Notes: generated by a model not told the origin, from the letters alone. Positions 1 through 12,269 are shown, numbered from the stretch's first letter. The stretch is DNA of 64,000 nucleotides from Tetragonia tetragonoides (GCA_038025085.1 CM076152.1:25380001-25444000); one strand, 5' to 3'. A program made the numbers and translations.

Positions 1-1140
1 AGTGCTATGTGTCCTATGGTTGGAATGTCTTTCCAAATTTTTTTAAAGCTCGAAATTACTTTGGTTATGATACCTCAAAGTGGTATTACAAGTGTGATGG
101 TTTTCTGAATCAAAGAAGTTAGAAGTGTTGTCAAAGAGATGATAAATGGAATAATAAGCCTATTGTTGTGCTACATGTCTTTATGTGCTATGTGCTTTTG
201 TGGAAAGACATTAATCACTTAAAGTGAAAGAATGGAATATGGGTTGAGAAGCTCATGGTAAAGTGCCTCCATGAGTGACGAACATTTTGTGCTCCAAAGG
301 ATCGTTCTCGAAAGCGAACCCTCCTTGGAGAATTGTGTATATTGTGTGTCGTCCTTAAGGTCATGGTATGAACGGCCATGAATGTCCTGTGTTGAACTCT
401 CCGAAAGACATAAATGTCTTGTGTTGAAGTATTTCCGAAGGACATACTCTACGGTAAAGTTATCGCCGAGAGTACTTAAGGGGTATGATTATACTAGACT
501 TCTGTTTTGTGTATTGTGGCCAAGTTTTGTGGGGGAAGACGTTCCCGTAAGTAGTATTCACATGGTAAAGCATCTCCATTGTGGTTATAATACCTTGTTC
601 ACTTTCCCAATGCCAAAACAAAAGAAACGGATTATCGGAGTACGAAGTGTGATCGAGGATTGGATTCTGAGAAGTTATCTGTTATCAGTGAAATCTGTTG
701 GTTGTTTGTGAAGTTATGGCTTTTTGAAAAGCTTTGGTTTTCAAAAGATGGTTTTTTGTTTTCAAACAAAAGTCTCCGTTTTCAGAAATGTTTTAAAGAA
801 AAGAGTTTTACTCTAATGTGTTAAAGGTTCCCAAAGCCGGTGTACTTAGGAATTGGTTGTTACATGGTGGAGTGGTGTTACTTAGCGTTTGCTGATTTGA
901 CCCCTGTTCTCTCCATTTATGGGGAGGGCAGTGTATGTTCTCTATTGAGTTTTGCAGGATTTGTCTTTTGGGAAACAGGGCTTAAGCAAGAGAACGCCAC
1001 TTGTATCTAGTTGTCATTTATTTTCAGTAGGAAGCTTTTGTAAGCGTGTCTGTAAACAATTATGATTCAATTAATAAAGATCTATTATTTCTTCTAAATA
1101 GCTCATTAGTATCATTGTTAGTTAATGATTCTTTGATTGT
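1..1140. other. Unassigned sequence, possibly an old LTR remnant
   Basis: I recognise no gene here. The longest open frame (382-711, plus) shows no known motif and is probably chance. A short passage with 'aagacataaatgtcttgtgttgaa' character is imperfectly repeated near 380-445. The end of the stretch (about 890-1110) has a possible Ty1/copia-style LTR look: a gggaggg patch, 'cttgtatctagttg', and an aataaag polyadenylation-like signal at about 1074. It abuts the truncated Tat1 gag at about 1141, so it may be an inserted or flanking repeat. No partner copy is visible in the window, so this is only a suggestion. Confidence 0.25.
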
Positions 1141-1199
1141 TTAGCCTTGTATTTCCTTCGGGAGGAAATACGGCGGTAACAAGCCCAAATTAAGGTTTG

Positions 1200-4100
1200 A
1201 GGTGCTTCCGCTAAGGATGGATTCCGCCTTAATCAGGCTTTGGAAAATTTTGGTTGTTACAATAGGGGGCGTGGGCACGACACTGAAAAGTGTTACACCC
1301 TCAAGGATAAAATTCGAGATCTGTTTGACAATGGCACCATACCATTGCCTAAAAATGCACCACCACCCAGTAACAATAGCAATCCCCTTGGGAATTCTTT
1401 TGCTATTGTCATAGAAGAAGGGTTTGATCCCTCCTATTTGATCACACCTATTGGGGTATGCTATGCCACCATACGTAAGCCCAAGATCCACGCTCGATGT
1501 CTGCGGCCTTTGGGATAGTGATGAGGAAGGTAATGGGGCATATACAAGTCCAGAAGATGTGTTGACTCCTCAAGTCCATGACATAACCAATGGCAAAGCC
1601 TGGTATGATATCTGCGACGATGAGAAGGAAGAAGATGACAAAGCTCTGAATTACCTCACGAGATCGGGACGCCAGCCACTTTCAATCTACACTTGGGAAG
1701 GCCCTGGTTACACGGGTTAAATGCTGTAGCCTCAACTCTGCATCAAAAGGTGAAACTATCCTTGGCAGGGTCCACCTTGGAGGTCTGCGCTGATACTATG
1801 ATAGCCTAGATTGAGAAAGCTCCAGTCCTAAAGATAGAGCATAATGAGCAAGACGAGGAGTTATGGGGTTTTGAGAAGATAGCCTTCCTAAAAATAATGG
1901 AGCCCACGCTCAATGTAAACGCCTTACTCAGAAAGCAAGGTCACTTCCCAGGCACCACTTTGGGCCCTCATCCCAAGGTAGCTCAAGCCTTTTGGAACAC
2001 CAAGATAAAAAATGACTCATTCGGGCTAGGCTACAGGCCCATAAGGCAAGAAGTTAGGGCTTACATATCCAAAGTGATGGTTAAGAAAAGAGCCCTTGCG
2101 GCTAACAAACCCATCACACATAACATGGATCCTTATCCCCTCACCCTCAACGGGCAATTCCTTCAAGAAGGCGACCCATATCCCTACTACGGATTCCCTG
2201 AACCATACACAATCAACGGGATCCTGATGCCAGGCTTTGAGGCATTTCAAGACTGTTTCCTCATGGGTGAAGACACACCCATACGTCCAAATGAGGGCCA
2301 ATCCACTAAAGATTGGGCTAATGACATGGCACCCAACGACTTTGGGCTTATATTTGGCGAAGAGCGCCGTCAGTACGACGAGACCACTACCAAACTTCTC
2401 CTTACTGTGCTTTTCAATGAAGGCTTCGACCCGACCAAGCTGATTGCCCCAATCGGGCCCGACCGCACCACCTGGAAGCACAAGACGAGTTGGACTCCGG
2501 TCAAAGGAGCTAAGTACAAGTTTACCATCCGCAACGGTCCTACAGGAGGGCCCAATTCCGATTCCGAGTCTGATTCTGGGTCCGAGTCTGATTCTGAGTC
2601 TGTTGCCCTAGAAGAGTCGGGTAGTCCACCCCAGCTATTCCTAAGGTCCTTAGTGATGACCTCATTGATGTATTGTCCGCTTCTATTAATATTATGAACG
2701 TCGATTTTGCTTACTCGGATTGCCTCACTGCTAATAGTTCAGAAAATATAACGGAATTGCCAAAAGAAGTTATTAAAGCACTAATCGAACATGAGCAAAA
2801 GACTTCAATAGTCGAAGAAACAGAGACAATAAACATTGCAACTAATGATGAGCCTCGCCACGTGCAAATAGGTTTGTCTTTAACATCTAATGAACGCGAA
2901 CAATTCGTAACACTCCTAAAGGATTATATGGATGTTTTCGCCTGGTCCTACAAGGACATGCCAGGCATAGACCGCAAAATTGCTTAGCATACCATTCCAA
3001 TAAACTCCGACTGCAAACCAGTCAAGCAAAAGCTAGGAAGAATGAAGCCAGAATGGGCCCTTAAGATAAAGGAAGAAGTCCAAAAGCAACTAGAGGCAGG
3101 CTTAATAAGAGTGGCCAATTACCCCGATTGGCTAGCCAACATTGTCCCAGTCCCAAAAAGGACGGACGGATCCGAATGTGTGTAGATTTTAGGGACCTGA
3201 ACAAAGCAAGCCCAATAGACGTCTTTTCCTTACCTCACATAGACGTCTTGGTAGATAACACCGCCGGACATGCCCTTCTATCATTCATGGACGGGTACGC
3301 AGGATATAACCAAGTCTTGATGGCCAAAGAGGACGAAGAGAAAACCACTTTCATCATACAGTGGGGCACTTATTGCTATACGGTAATGCCGTTCGGGCTT
3401 AAGAATGCGGGAGCCACATACCAAAGAACCGCTACGACCTTACTCCATAATATGATGCATAAAGAGGCTGAAGTGTACGTAGATGATATGATCATAAAGT
3501 CCAAGGACAGAGAAGGGCACGTACCCTCACTTCAAAAGTTCTTTGACAGGCTTAGGAAGTACAATATGAGGCTTAATCCCAAGAAGTGCGCATTCGGAGT
3601 TACATCCGGCAAACTTCTAGGATTCGTCATAAGCACCAGAGGGATAGAAATTGATCCATCCAAGATCAAAGCCATAATAGACATGCCACCTCCGAAAACG
3701 GAAAAAGAAATAAAAGACTTCCTAGGAAGAATCCAGTACATTAGCAGGTTCATTTACAAGCTAACTATCACTTGTGAACCCATATTCAACAAACTCAAAA
3801 AAAGAGGTAAAGACGGAATGGGACGAGCAATGCTAAAAGGCCTTTGACAAAATTAAAGCCTATTTATCCGAACCACCCGTTCTAGTACCGCCCATCCCAG
3901 GCATGCCTCTAATCCTCTACCTTACGGTCACAGAATCGTCAATGGGGGCCATGCTAGCCCAAGAAGTAGATAAGGAAGAGAAAGCAATATACTATGTAAG
4001 CAAGAAGTTTCTGGAATTTGAAACCCGCTATTCATCCCTCGAAAAGACATGTTTAGCTCTAGTAGCGACTACCAAAAAGCTACGACACTACATGCTCCAA

Positions 4101-6038
4101 CACACGATCCACATCAGATCAAGAGCAAATCCTTTGAAATACGTATTGGAAAAGCCCATACTAAATGGTAGAATAGCAAGGTGGACCGTCCTCCTTTCAG
4201 AGTTCGACCTCAAATTTGAACATCAAAAAGCCATAAAAGGGCATGCTATTTCGGAGTATCTGGCCGACCAAGCCATAAATGAACCAGATCACAAGGACGA
4301 ATACCACTTCCCAGACGAAGGGGTTATGACCTTAGATACCGAAACCTGGCAGCTATACTTCGACGGAGCATCCAACCAAAAGGGTTTTGGAGTAGGAATA
4401 CTGATAGTTTCCCCCGAAGGTGCACATACACCCATTTCAGTCAAGCTGGACCACGAGGTCACAAATAATGGCGCCATAAGCCTTAGCATTAAGACACTCC
4501 GAGTCTATGGGGACTCGTCACTCATAATTAATCAAATCTCCAAAATATGGAAGGTTAAAAGTGAATCCTTGGCACTCTACCAGGAGTACATAGATAAGAT
4601 CATAGTCTATTTCAATCAAATACACTTTACATACCTTCCACGAGAAGATAATCAATTCGCAGACGCCTTGGCTAAGTTAGCAAGCATGATGAACATACCC
4701 GAAACTATTCGGATGATGCCCATTTGCGTACAAAGGAGATCCGAGCCTTCATATTGCGACACCTTGGAAGTGTTCCACGATGAAGAAGATGAGTGGTACA
4801 CCGATATAAAAAATCTACTTGTCTACCAGCTCTACCCTCCTGATTCTAGTCCTAGAGCCCAGAAAGCACTCAGAAGGCTCGCGGCCCAATTCTTGGAAGT
4901 ACAGGGTGAAATATACAAGAAAAGCCGAAACGGAGTCAATCTCCACTGCCTAGGTACCGAAACGGCCCATAAGATCTTAAGAGAAGTACATGCAGGAGTG
5001 TGTGGACCGCACATAAACGGTATGATGCTATCTAGGAAGATAATAAGGCTTGGATATTATTGGACAACATTGGAAAAAGACTGTTGTGAGTTTGTCAAAA
5101 GATGCGTACAATGCCAGACTCATGTAAATCTACAACATCTACCGCCAAACCCATTATATACATTCACCTCACCTTGGCCTTTCTCAGCTTGGGGGATCGA
5201 TATCATCGGCAAAATAACCCCAACAGGAAAAGGGGTCCAAGAGTATATCCTAGTCGCAATCGACTACTTTACCAAATGGGTCGAGGCGCAATCATACGCA
5301 GAGCTCAAAGAAAAGCATGTGGTAAAGTTCATTAAGAATAACATAATAGCTATATACGGAGTTCCCGAAGAAATCATCAGTGATAATGGGTCACACTTTA
5401 TGAAAGAAGTGATTGAGCTGTTAGACCAATTTAAAATCCAGCATCGAAAGTCATCTCCCTACAGACCGCAAACAAACGGTGCAGCAGAGGCGGCCAACAA
5501 AAACATCAAGAAAATCATTGAAAAAATGTCCGAAAATTATCATGACTGGCCATACAAGCTACCATTCGCACTTTATGGATATAGGACATCAGTTCGCGCA
5601 TCAACGGCAGCAACACCGTACTCCCTGGTTTACGGAATGGAAGTCGTATTACCAGTCGAACTAGAGATCCCATCTCTAAGGATAGTCTTAGAAAGTCAAA
5701 TCCCAGAAGTGGATTGGGTCCAAGCCCGCTATGACCAACTAGTCTTGCTGGATGAGAAAAGATTGCAAGCTTTGCACAATGTAATAGTCTATCAGAACAG
5801 ACTAACTAGACAGTTTAATCAAAGGCTCAAAATGAGGGACCTTAAGGTTGGAGACTTAGTACTTAAAGAAGTAAGGGCCAATGTCACTTACCCAAGAGGC
5901 AAATTTCGACCCAACTGATCAGGCCCGTTTATCATCACAAAAATCTTAACAAGTGGCGCTTCAAGATTGGCAGACTTAGACGGCATCAAATTTAGTCAAT
6001 GGATAAACATGGATCAATTGAAGAGGTTCTATGCTTAG
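1200..6038 (+). pseudogene. Tat1 gag-pol remnant
   Basis: The reading is degenerate but continuous by homology. A CCHC-like knuckle lies at about 1250-1300 (CYNRGRGHDTEKC). Then come 'YLTRSGR' (about 1650) and 'LGRPWLHGLNAV' (about 1694-1729), which in complete elements flank the protease core, so the catalytic DSG region is deleted. A G-patch-like linker follows (1897-2690, 'GHFPGTTLGPHP' then 'GLGYRPIRQE'). Reverse transcriptase spans about 2900-3850 with an intact YVDDM box near 3475, then RNase H and an archaeal-type RNase H (about 4345-4690) that lacks roughly 12 residues after TNN. Integrase (about 4930-6038) keeps an H/C zinc site and all three DDE residues (WGIDIIG, SDNGSHF, NGAAEAANK). 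Breaks: stop at 2985-2987, frameshifts near 3150 and 3830, and Trp to stop at 5916-5918. The last stop is at 6036-6038. Confidence 0.9.
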
Positions 6039-6463
6039 GCAAGACACCCAATATAACACTTTCGCGAGGCCCACACAAGGCTAACTAATCCCGTAAAAAA
6101 AATAAATAAAAAAAAATAAATAAAAACGGGATTGTATGTTAAAAAAAAAACGGATAAGAACTACGAGTGGCCTGATTCCCCTAAAAGGATACGTAGGACA
6201 ACCCAATTGAAATTGGGCCCGCCCCTTCATCAAATTCGCATTCAAAAGATGTTAAAATTTGTGCACATAATAAACACAAGGTTGCAAAATTAAAATGAGC
6301 ATGTCTCCATAAATAAATAATAATAAAGTCCGTTACAAGACTTGGCAATTCCTAAGCAATAAAAATAAATTAACTAAAAATAAAAGGGGGCACATCACCC
6401 TTATTGAATATGAAAAAGGAAATCATAAGCAAGACATGCTCTAAAAGAGTATTTCCTAATAGA
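6039..6463 (+). other. Tat1 post-pol spacer
   Basis: No gene is visible. The stretch is A-rich (aaataaataaaa runs near 6095-6130) and separates the end of plus-strand pol from the 3' end of a convergent minus-strand gene. In Tat/Ogre-like elements this is where the non-coding region or extra ORFs begin. Confidence 0.6.
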
Positions 6464-8009
6464 CTACTCCATAGCTTTGATAGTAGGGGCAACATCCTCC
6501 GTTGGTTCATCAACCTTTGGGCTTTCCACTTCGCGCTCCTTGGGAGCCCATCTTTCTCGGACCACGGGCTCTTCTTCTTTTTCAACCTCCATTAGAGGAT
6601 CACTTGTAGAGGCTTCATGATCGTTGGCCCGAATTTGGGGCTTCTCCTCTGGCTTAGTAGTAATCTTGGCTAAAGCTTTCTTGGCCTTTGGGTCAAAGAC
6701 ACTTTTCACATGCTTGACGCCCTTTTGTTTACTTTTCCCTTTAGGATCATTAGGGTTGGAAAGTCTTAGGCTAGCCTTGACCGATTGGGCCTTAAGATCA
6801 TTATGTTCGGATTTCCTGCATGCACGACGACCTTCCGCAGTCTTACAATCCATCCAAGCTTCATAAGCTGATGATATCATCGTCGGGTCCTTGATATGAG
6901 GAATAGTCCACTTCGGGCGACGATCCCATGCACACTCCCAGGACCTTACCATACTAATAGTCAAAACCCGGGTTGCAGGCGCAACACTATCCTTCTACGG
7001 GACGATCTGACATTTTCCATATTGCTGCATGACACGGCTAGGAAATATATAAGTCAAAATTTGAAGGCCAAGGATTTGATAATACCCCGTCTCCTTGCTA
7101 CTTCCGATTGCGGATTCTAAGCCCCACCACTTGACAGTCCATCTTAGCAAAGGACAAGCTTTAAGGTATCCACGCCATTCATCAATAGTGGATTCATAAT
7201 AAAGCCTTCGGCGAGCAGAAAACTGCTTTGGTTGGTACTTGAGTGCATTAGCTGGTCTCTCAATGAAACACATATACTCCAAAAGCCATATCTACAAAAC
7301 AAACAAACAAAACAAAAAATTAAAGTTAGACATCCATTAAAGATTCAAACTTTATATCCTAAGCAATTATTCAAGCACTCACTTGAAGGAGAAGAGGGCT
7401 TCCCGTCCATCCACCATGAGTTGGTTGTTGCTTCATGCGATCCAAGCACATTAGGGTTTCACCAAGAACAAGAGACATAGGGGTAAAATCATTATTAATT
7501 TGTTCAACAATTCTAAGCATACAAGTTTTACCGTTATTACCTCCATCAACAAAGAGGTACCTATGTAAGAGACATAAGATAAAAGCACGCCTATAATATG
7601 TCTCGTTATAACCATCCCTTATCTTGGGGAAAAAGATATCAATTACACCATTAAGGTCTAGCTCACCGGTCCTAGCCACAAAAGAGGCATGTGTTGCAGA
7701 TAAACCAAGATACCTTTTATAATAACCTTCAAGGTTGGCCCCGAGCCATGGAGTTGCGGGAACTTGATCATGAGGGAACCCAATTATGGCAGCAAATTCT
7801 TCAGGAAGAGGGCACAGTTCGTTATACCCGAACCTAAAAACATGAAGCTTGTCATCCCAAAAATCACCCGCAGCCTCAAGAAGGTTCCAGACAACTTGAA
7901 CTTGCTTCAGATGGAAGAAGGCATTCAAGTGAAAAGGCACAAGTCTCATCCTCTCTTCAGGGGTCATAGAGTGCAACCACTTATCGAACTTCACTTCAAA
8001 ACTTGTCAT
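6464..8009 (-). CDS. DUF7745-like plant protein, antisense accessory gene of Tat1
   Basis: Two exons are supported. Exon 1 (about 7381-8009) starts MTSFEVKFDKWLHSM and contains 'GDFWDDKLHVFRFGYNELCPLPEEF', the signature I associate with the plant DUF7745 family, related in character to the plant mobile domain. A GTGAGT donor near 7380 and a TTTTGTAG acceptor near 7293 bound an intron of about 88 bp. Exon 2 runs down to 6464. It continues through a frame interruption (stop near 6995, coding resumes about 6964) into a Lys/Glu-rich tail ending at PTIKAME. It lies on the strand opposite gag-pol, inside the retrotransposon, with its own TATA box about 100 bp upstream. Function is unknown. Accessory ORFs at this position are known in Tat elements. 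The family name is motif recognition only. Confidence 0.7.
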
Positions 8010-8107
8010 GGCTGAGTTCTAATTTAATGGGAGGTTTTTCTCTCGAAAAAGCTCTCTATTGCTATAGGATTATGAAGGTGATATCCCAAAATCGGACTAA
8101 CCCAAGG

Positions 8108-8119
8108 CTTATATAGGGC
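8108..8119 (-). promoter_or_regulatory. TATA box for the DUF7745-like gene
   Basis: On the minus strand the sequence reads GCCCTATATAAG, about 100 bp upstream of the start codon at 8009. This is well placed for a core promoter independent of the retrotransposon LTRs. Confidence 0.6.
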
Positions 8120-8715
8120 TCACACAAAAGAAAGACAAAAATAAGGCAACCCGTCAGAAAACAAGCTTCGGCGGCCCATAGGGCAGCCGTCGAAGGCTCG
8201 GCGGCCCCGTTATGGCAGCCCAGCCGCTGAGCTTCAGCGGCCAGCCGCCCAGCCTCCGCGGCTCAGTGTCAGCCGCCGAGCCTCTTTTTCGAGACAACAC
8301 TCTTCTACCCGGTTTTGGACACTTTCCTTAACCGTTTTGGACTCCGATTTGGCTCAGTTTTCTATTTCTTCTATTCTTACTATTTCCTATTATTTCCTTA
8401 ATTATTTATGGGAACTCCACAATTTCTTTATTTCTTTTTTGGATGATTATCATCTTTTATTTTGTTAACCCCTTTTACACTTATTAATTTTATTTCATTT
8501 TTGGCACCCCTTTCTTTTTTTCATTTTTTTTAGGGGGGATAGGGTACACCCAATTTTAACTTTTTGGCTGTACCATTTTTTGCTACAGGGCTATTACTTG
8601 CGCTTTTTACTTGACTACTTTTGCATTTGCATTAGCCCAATTGTATGCAGAGACCAATAAAATAGCAATATATTACAAAGGGAAGCCCGAATATTTTGTT
8701 CAACACAATTGTTCA
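8120..8715. other. GC-rich block and T-rich spacer between two antisense genes
   Basis: 8163-8290 is a GC-rich patch with many interleaved GCCGC/GCGGC words, giving several possible hairpins. It lies directly upstream of the DUF7745-like gene's TATA box. The rest (8300-8600) is T-rich and shows no open frame of note. The 3' end of the PMD gene begins at about 8716. A similar GC-rich patch occurs upstream of the TATA box in the Tat1 LTR (12415-12510). Confidence 0.5.
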
Positions 8716-11491
8716 AAAATGTATCTCATACAAATACATTCTCATAAAAATCTTCACCTGCATCAGCATCTGAACGGAGCACCTCAAAGTGATCCTCTGA
8801 CCTTCGAGGCTTATCACCAAATATCGACGCCGCCAGGTGGCCAGGGTCAAAGGAAGAATGACGGGCGGGCTCCCGATACGAGCACCCCTCTCCAGCATAA
8901 CTCGAATCATACCCCCACGAAGAACGAGGAGGCATGGTAGGCATCATAGGAGCAGGGACAGAGGGCTGGTAGTAAAGCCCACCATAAGGAGCATACCCCG
9001 CATACGCGGGATAAGAAGGATACATCGGCATAGGCATAGGAGTAGGATCCACGAACTGAGTCATCCTACTCCCACCAGGACGATCCGTCCGATGCACAGG
9101 CTCCCTCTCTCTCTCAGGACTCTACCTCCGAGGACTTCTCTCACGGGAAGGACTACGCTCAGGCGAGCTCACAATCTCATCATCAGACATAACCAGTTGT
9201 CGTGACCGACGAGGAAGAGGCCAACGATACTCAACCTGCAACCCACCAAACATATAAGACACATTCCTCAAAGCATAGAACTTTGAAGATGCAAAGCAAG
9301 TGTACCTTATCCAAGTCAGCTCTAGAGCAAGTTCCCTTCGAGAGAGCTCGAGAAATCCAGGACTTCATGGCATGCATCATCTTGAAGACCTTCCCGGTCT
9401 GCTCACGGTCAAGCTGCGCAAAGAAAAGTCAATACAAGCATAAAAGAAGTGAAAATCACATGCAATAAGTAAAATTACAAATTTACTCCTGGATGCCCAA
9501 CTGGAAGAGGAAGGCCCTGGATGTCCTCATCAAGGTCCTCTATCATCGGGATCTCTCCCCAGCACTCCTTCCCGCCATAATCTCGACCTCGGACCTGCAT
9601 ATCGAGGACATCAACATCAACATCATCAACCCAAGGCTCCTACAAAGCAAAGAAGATTCATAATCAACAGAGCAAGAAAAGCATAGAAGAAAAACATATA
9701 AAAAAACTCAGACCTTCAAACCCACAAATGAAGGCAGGAGGCGATCACGACGAAACTGCTCATAGTGCCCCGCAAGGTCCACCGCAGGCTCCCTCACCGT
9801 ATAGCATCCGAGCCTACCATGGCCTACGCAACCTGCTCACGGGACAAGCACCTCACCAAGAACATGGTCGAGGGAGGGTCCAAGGGAATACTCAGGCCAG
9901 CCACATCAGGATAAACCTGACGGAAGATCCGCTCTCCCAAATACCACTCAAAAGAGAACGGACCTGCAATCAGGATCCTCTGACGGTCTAACGCCCTGGA
10001 CGAAAGAACAGCATCCGGAGCCAACCGATGGTACTTCGCCCAAGGGAAGTAGTCAATCTACACAAGCATGCAATATGAGATATTCCCACACCATGAAATA
10101 CAATCCATGAAACAAAAAGCAAAGTTGCGTTACCTTGTGCCAATCTAGGCGCAAGAGAGCCTCCCTATACTGCTAGAGAGTCAAAAAGGGCGCAGGACCC
10201 CTATGACGCCACGCCCTACAAACCGGGAAATCCAACTCCCATCCCGTAGGCGCCATGTCCGGGAAATGCTCAAAGAACCAGGGCTACATCAAAACATGAA
10301 GCTAAGCACCATACACTTAAATTATGCAAATCATGAAATGGATACAAAAAGCAAAACATACCTGCAAGGCCTTCCAGAAACTGCACAAGCTCGCGGGAGG
10401 AAGAGTCGACTGCTTGTATCCCTCATCGTTCACGCGACAAGTCAACCGCATGCACCTCAAGAGGTTGGCGTAGCCCGGCAACCCCCAGTTGTACTCTCTC
10501 ACCCTCTCCCAATCCAACAAGCTAGGGAGGTAAATAGCATGAATACGCTCTCCCTTGTCACCAAAGATGAGGGTGGCAAGGAGATAGGCGATAAACTTCC
10601 TCGCCTTCTGCTCCACCGAGGTACTCCTCTTGTACCTCGCATTAGTCAAAGCGGCATAGAGCTCGCTATAGGGACGATAATGGTGACCCCAGGTATTCCC
10701 CCAAGGGCCAAACAACTCCACCATCTCAGTCTTACGTCTCCAGATGGAAACGTCATACACGATGGGCGTACCCACGCAGGGCACCCCAGTCAACATAGCA
10801 AACTCCGAGGGAGTGATCATCATCTCCCCGTTAGGCAAATGGAACGTATTGGTAGTATCCCAAAAACGTTCCAGAGATAAGCGGACTATGCACCTTTTGA
10901 CTCGCTCAACTGAGTCCGCCGCTTTCAAAAGGGGCCCGAACCCCGCACCCAAAACCGCGCTTTGCACCTCTTTGGGCAAAGTCTTAAAAAGCTTCACCGA
11001 AGAACCATAATTACCATGGGGCTTAAAATTCCCATCGGGTTCCTATGATCAAATTCGCAACCTCTTAGGTTCACATTTCAACCAAACGTTCAAGTCCTAA
11101 GCATGTTTCTAAGTTCGTCCAAGCTGCGCAAGATCACATGCGCTACAAGCTTGACAATTGCCTACAATTCCTACACAATTCTACTCAAGGCAATGCATAT
11201 ACACTAAAATTCAATGCATAAAACCATGAATTCAAGGTTAAGGCTTACCACAAATGTGAAAGCACGGGAACTCAAGTGAGTCCCCGGTCGAAAGAGAAAC
11301 TCCGACCGATCCCAAACAATGTCGGGCATCCTATCCGATCGAGTGTACCTATCTTGAGGGAAAGCCACATTAGGCTTCCTCTTTGAAGGCTTCACATGAG
11401 AAGGAAAAGCCTTGGTGAAGATGTTAATTTCTTCAACCTCCTCCTGAACCTCGGCCCTTCTACTCCTCTTCTTCGCCAATTTGGGAGCCAT
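8716..11491 (-). pseudogene. Plant mobile domain (PMD, aminotransferase-like) gene 1, seven exons, antisense within Tat1
   Basis: Start MAPKLAKKRSRRAEVQ at 11491. Exon 1 runs to 11249 (GTAAGC donor). Exon 2 (10362-11042) holds the PMD core: LERFWDTTNTFHLPNGEM, then SEFAMLTGVP. Further exons lie at about 10134-10280, 9725-10057, 9490-9640, 9304-9415 and 8716-9230. The last encodes a Pro/Tyr/Met-rich tail (MPMYPSYPAYAGY) ending DAGEDFYENVFV. Apparent in-frame stops near 10165, 9822 and 9125 suggest decay, unless some exon limits differ. PMD proteins are plant-specific, some linked to silencing of repeats, and PMD genes are often mobilised by transposons. The exon order matches the second PMD gene at 17818-22563. 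No convincing TATA box was seen upstream. Confidence 0.75.
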
Positions 11492-11904
11492 GATGAAAGA
11501 TGAGCAAAACTAGCAAAGATCAACAAGCAAGAATTGGAGAAATTGGGATTTTCTCTCTCCAAGGGTTTCAAAAACCCACTCACAAATTCACTCCAAACTT
11601 GTGAGAAATCACAAATAAACTTTAAATTATGCAAAGATTATGGAAACCCAAGCAAATGCAAGCAAAAGATTTTCTGTTCCCCCCCTCGGGATGGGCCCAC
11701 AAGTTCAAATTCCGCGCGGAATTGCGTTTTGAGACCGTTGGAAGCCCGGGAAATTCGAATATGTCACCCAAAATGACTCTTTTGCCCCCACAGCTTGGCT
11801 TCTTATCCTAGGGACCCGGCGTTATCTATTTTTCCAGGCGCGAGCCTTATATCTAACCTTTTCACAAGCACATGCACAGGCACTTTATCTTATTTTTGCA
11901 GGCA
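11492..11904. other. 5' flank of PMD gene 1, no gene seen
   Basis: The stretch lies upstream of the PMD start and is mixed in composition, with a C-rich patch (ccccccctcggg near 11681). I found no clear core promoter. It leads into the tandem-repeat region next to the 3' LTR. Confidence 0.4.
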
Positions 11905-12140
11905 CAACTTAAGCAGAGCAATATACCGCTCTTCAGCGACGAAGCTATCAAAATTAGCGTCGTGTCAACAACAACTTAAGCAGAGCAACATACCGCTCTT
12001 TGACGTTGAAGCTATCAAAATTAGCGTCACGTTGGCAACAAGTAAAGCAGAGCAACATACCGCTCTTTGACGATGAAGCTATCAAAATTAGCATCGCGAC
12101 AGTATCCGCAAAGCAAAGCCAACGCACCGCTCTTTAAACA
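11905..12140 (+). repeat. Tandem repeat, unit about 67 bp, three full copies plus a partial one
   Basis: Three adjacent units (about 11908-11973, 11974-12041 and 12042-12109) share the core 'gcagagcaacataccgctct' and 'gaagctatcaaaattagc'. A fourth decayed partial unit follows (gcaccgctcttt). Tandem arrays just before the 3' LTR are typical of Tat/Ogre-like elements and support the assignment of Tat1. Confidence 0.85.
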
Positions 12141-12269
12141 AAGCAGGTAACCTTGACCACAGGCGGTCAGGAGTCTATCTTTTCTTCTTTGTAACATAAA
12201 GCATTTTAAAAAAAAATATTGCAGACATTGTTAGCAAATACTTTGACCTTCGCTTTTACAAGTTCGGCC

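Noticed and set aside
382..711. 109-codon plus frame near the left edge
   Set aside because: No recognisable domain, no splice or promoter context, and it overlaps a minus-strand frame of similar quality.
8837..9205. Arg/His-rich plus-strand frame
   Set aside because: Antisense shadow of the last PMD gene 1 exon, whose Pro/Tyr/Met codons read as Arg/His on the other strand.
10203..10880. 225-codon plus frame
   Set aside because: It overlaps exon 2 of the PMD gene on the minus strand, which carries the recognised domain. The plus frame has none.
11905..12140. Regularly spaced repeats that could suggest a CRISPR array
   Set aside because: Units are contiguous tandem copies with no unique spacers, in a plant retrotransposon beside its 3' LTR.
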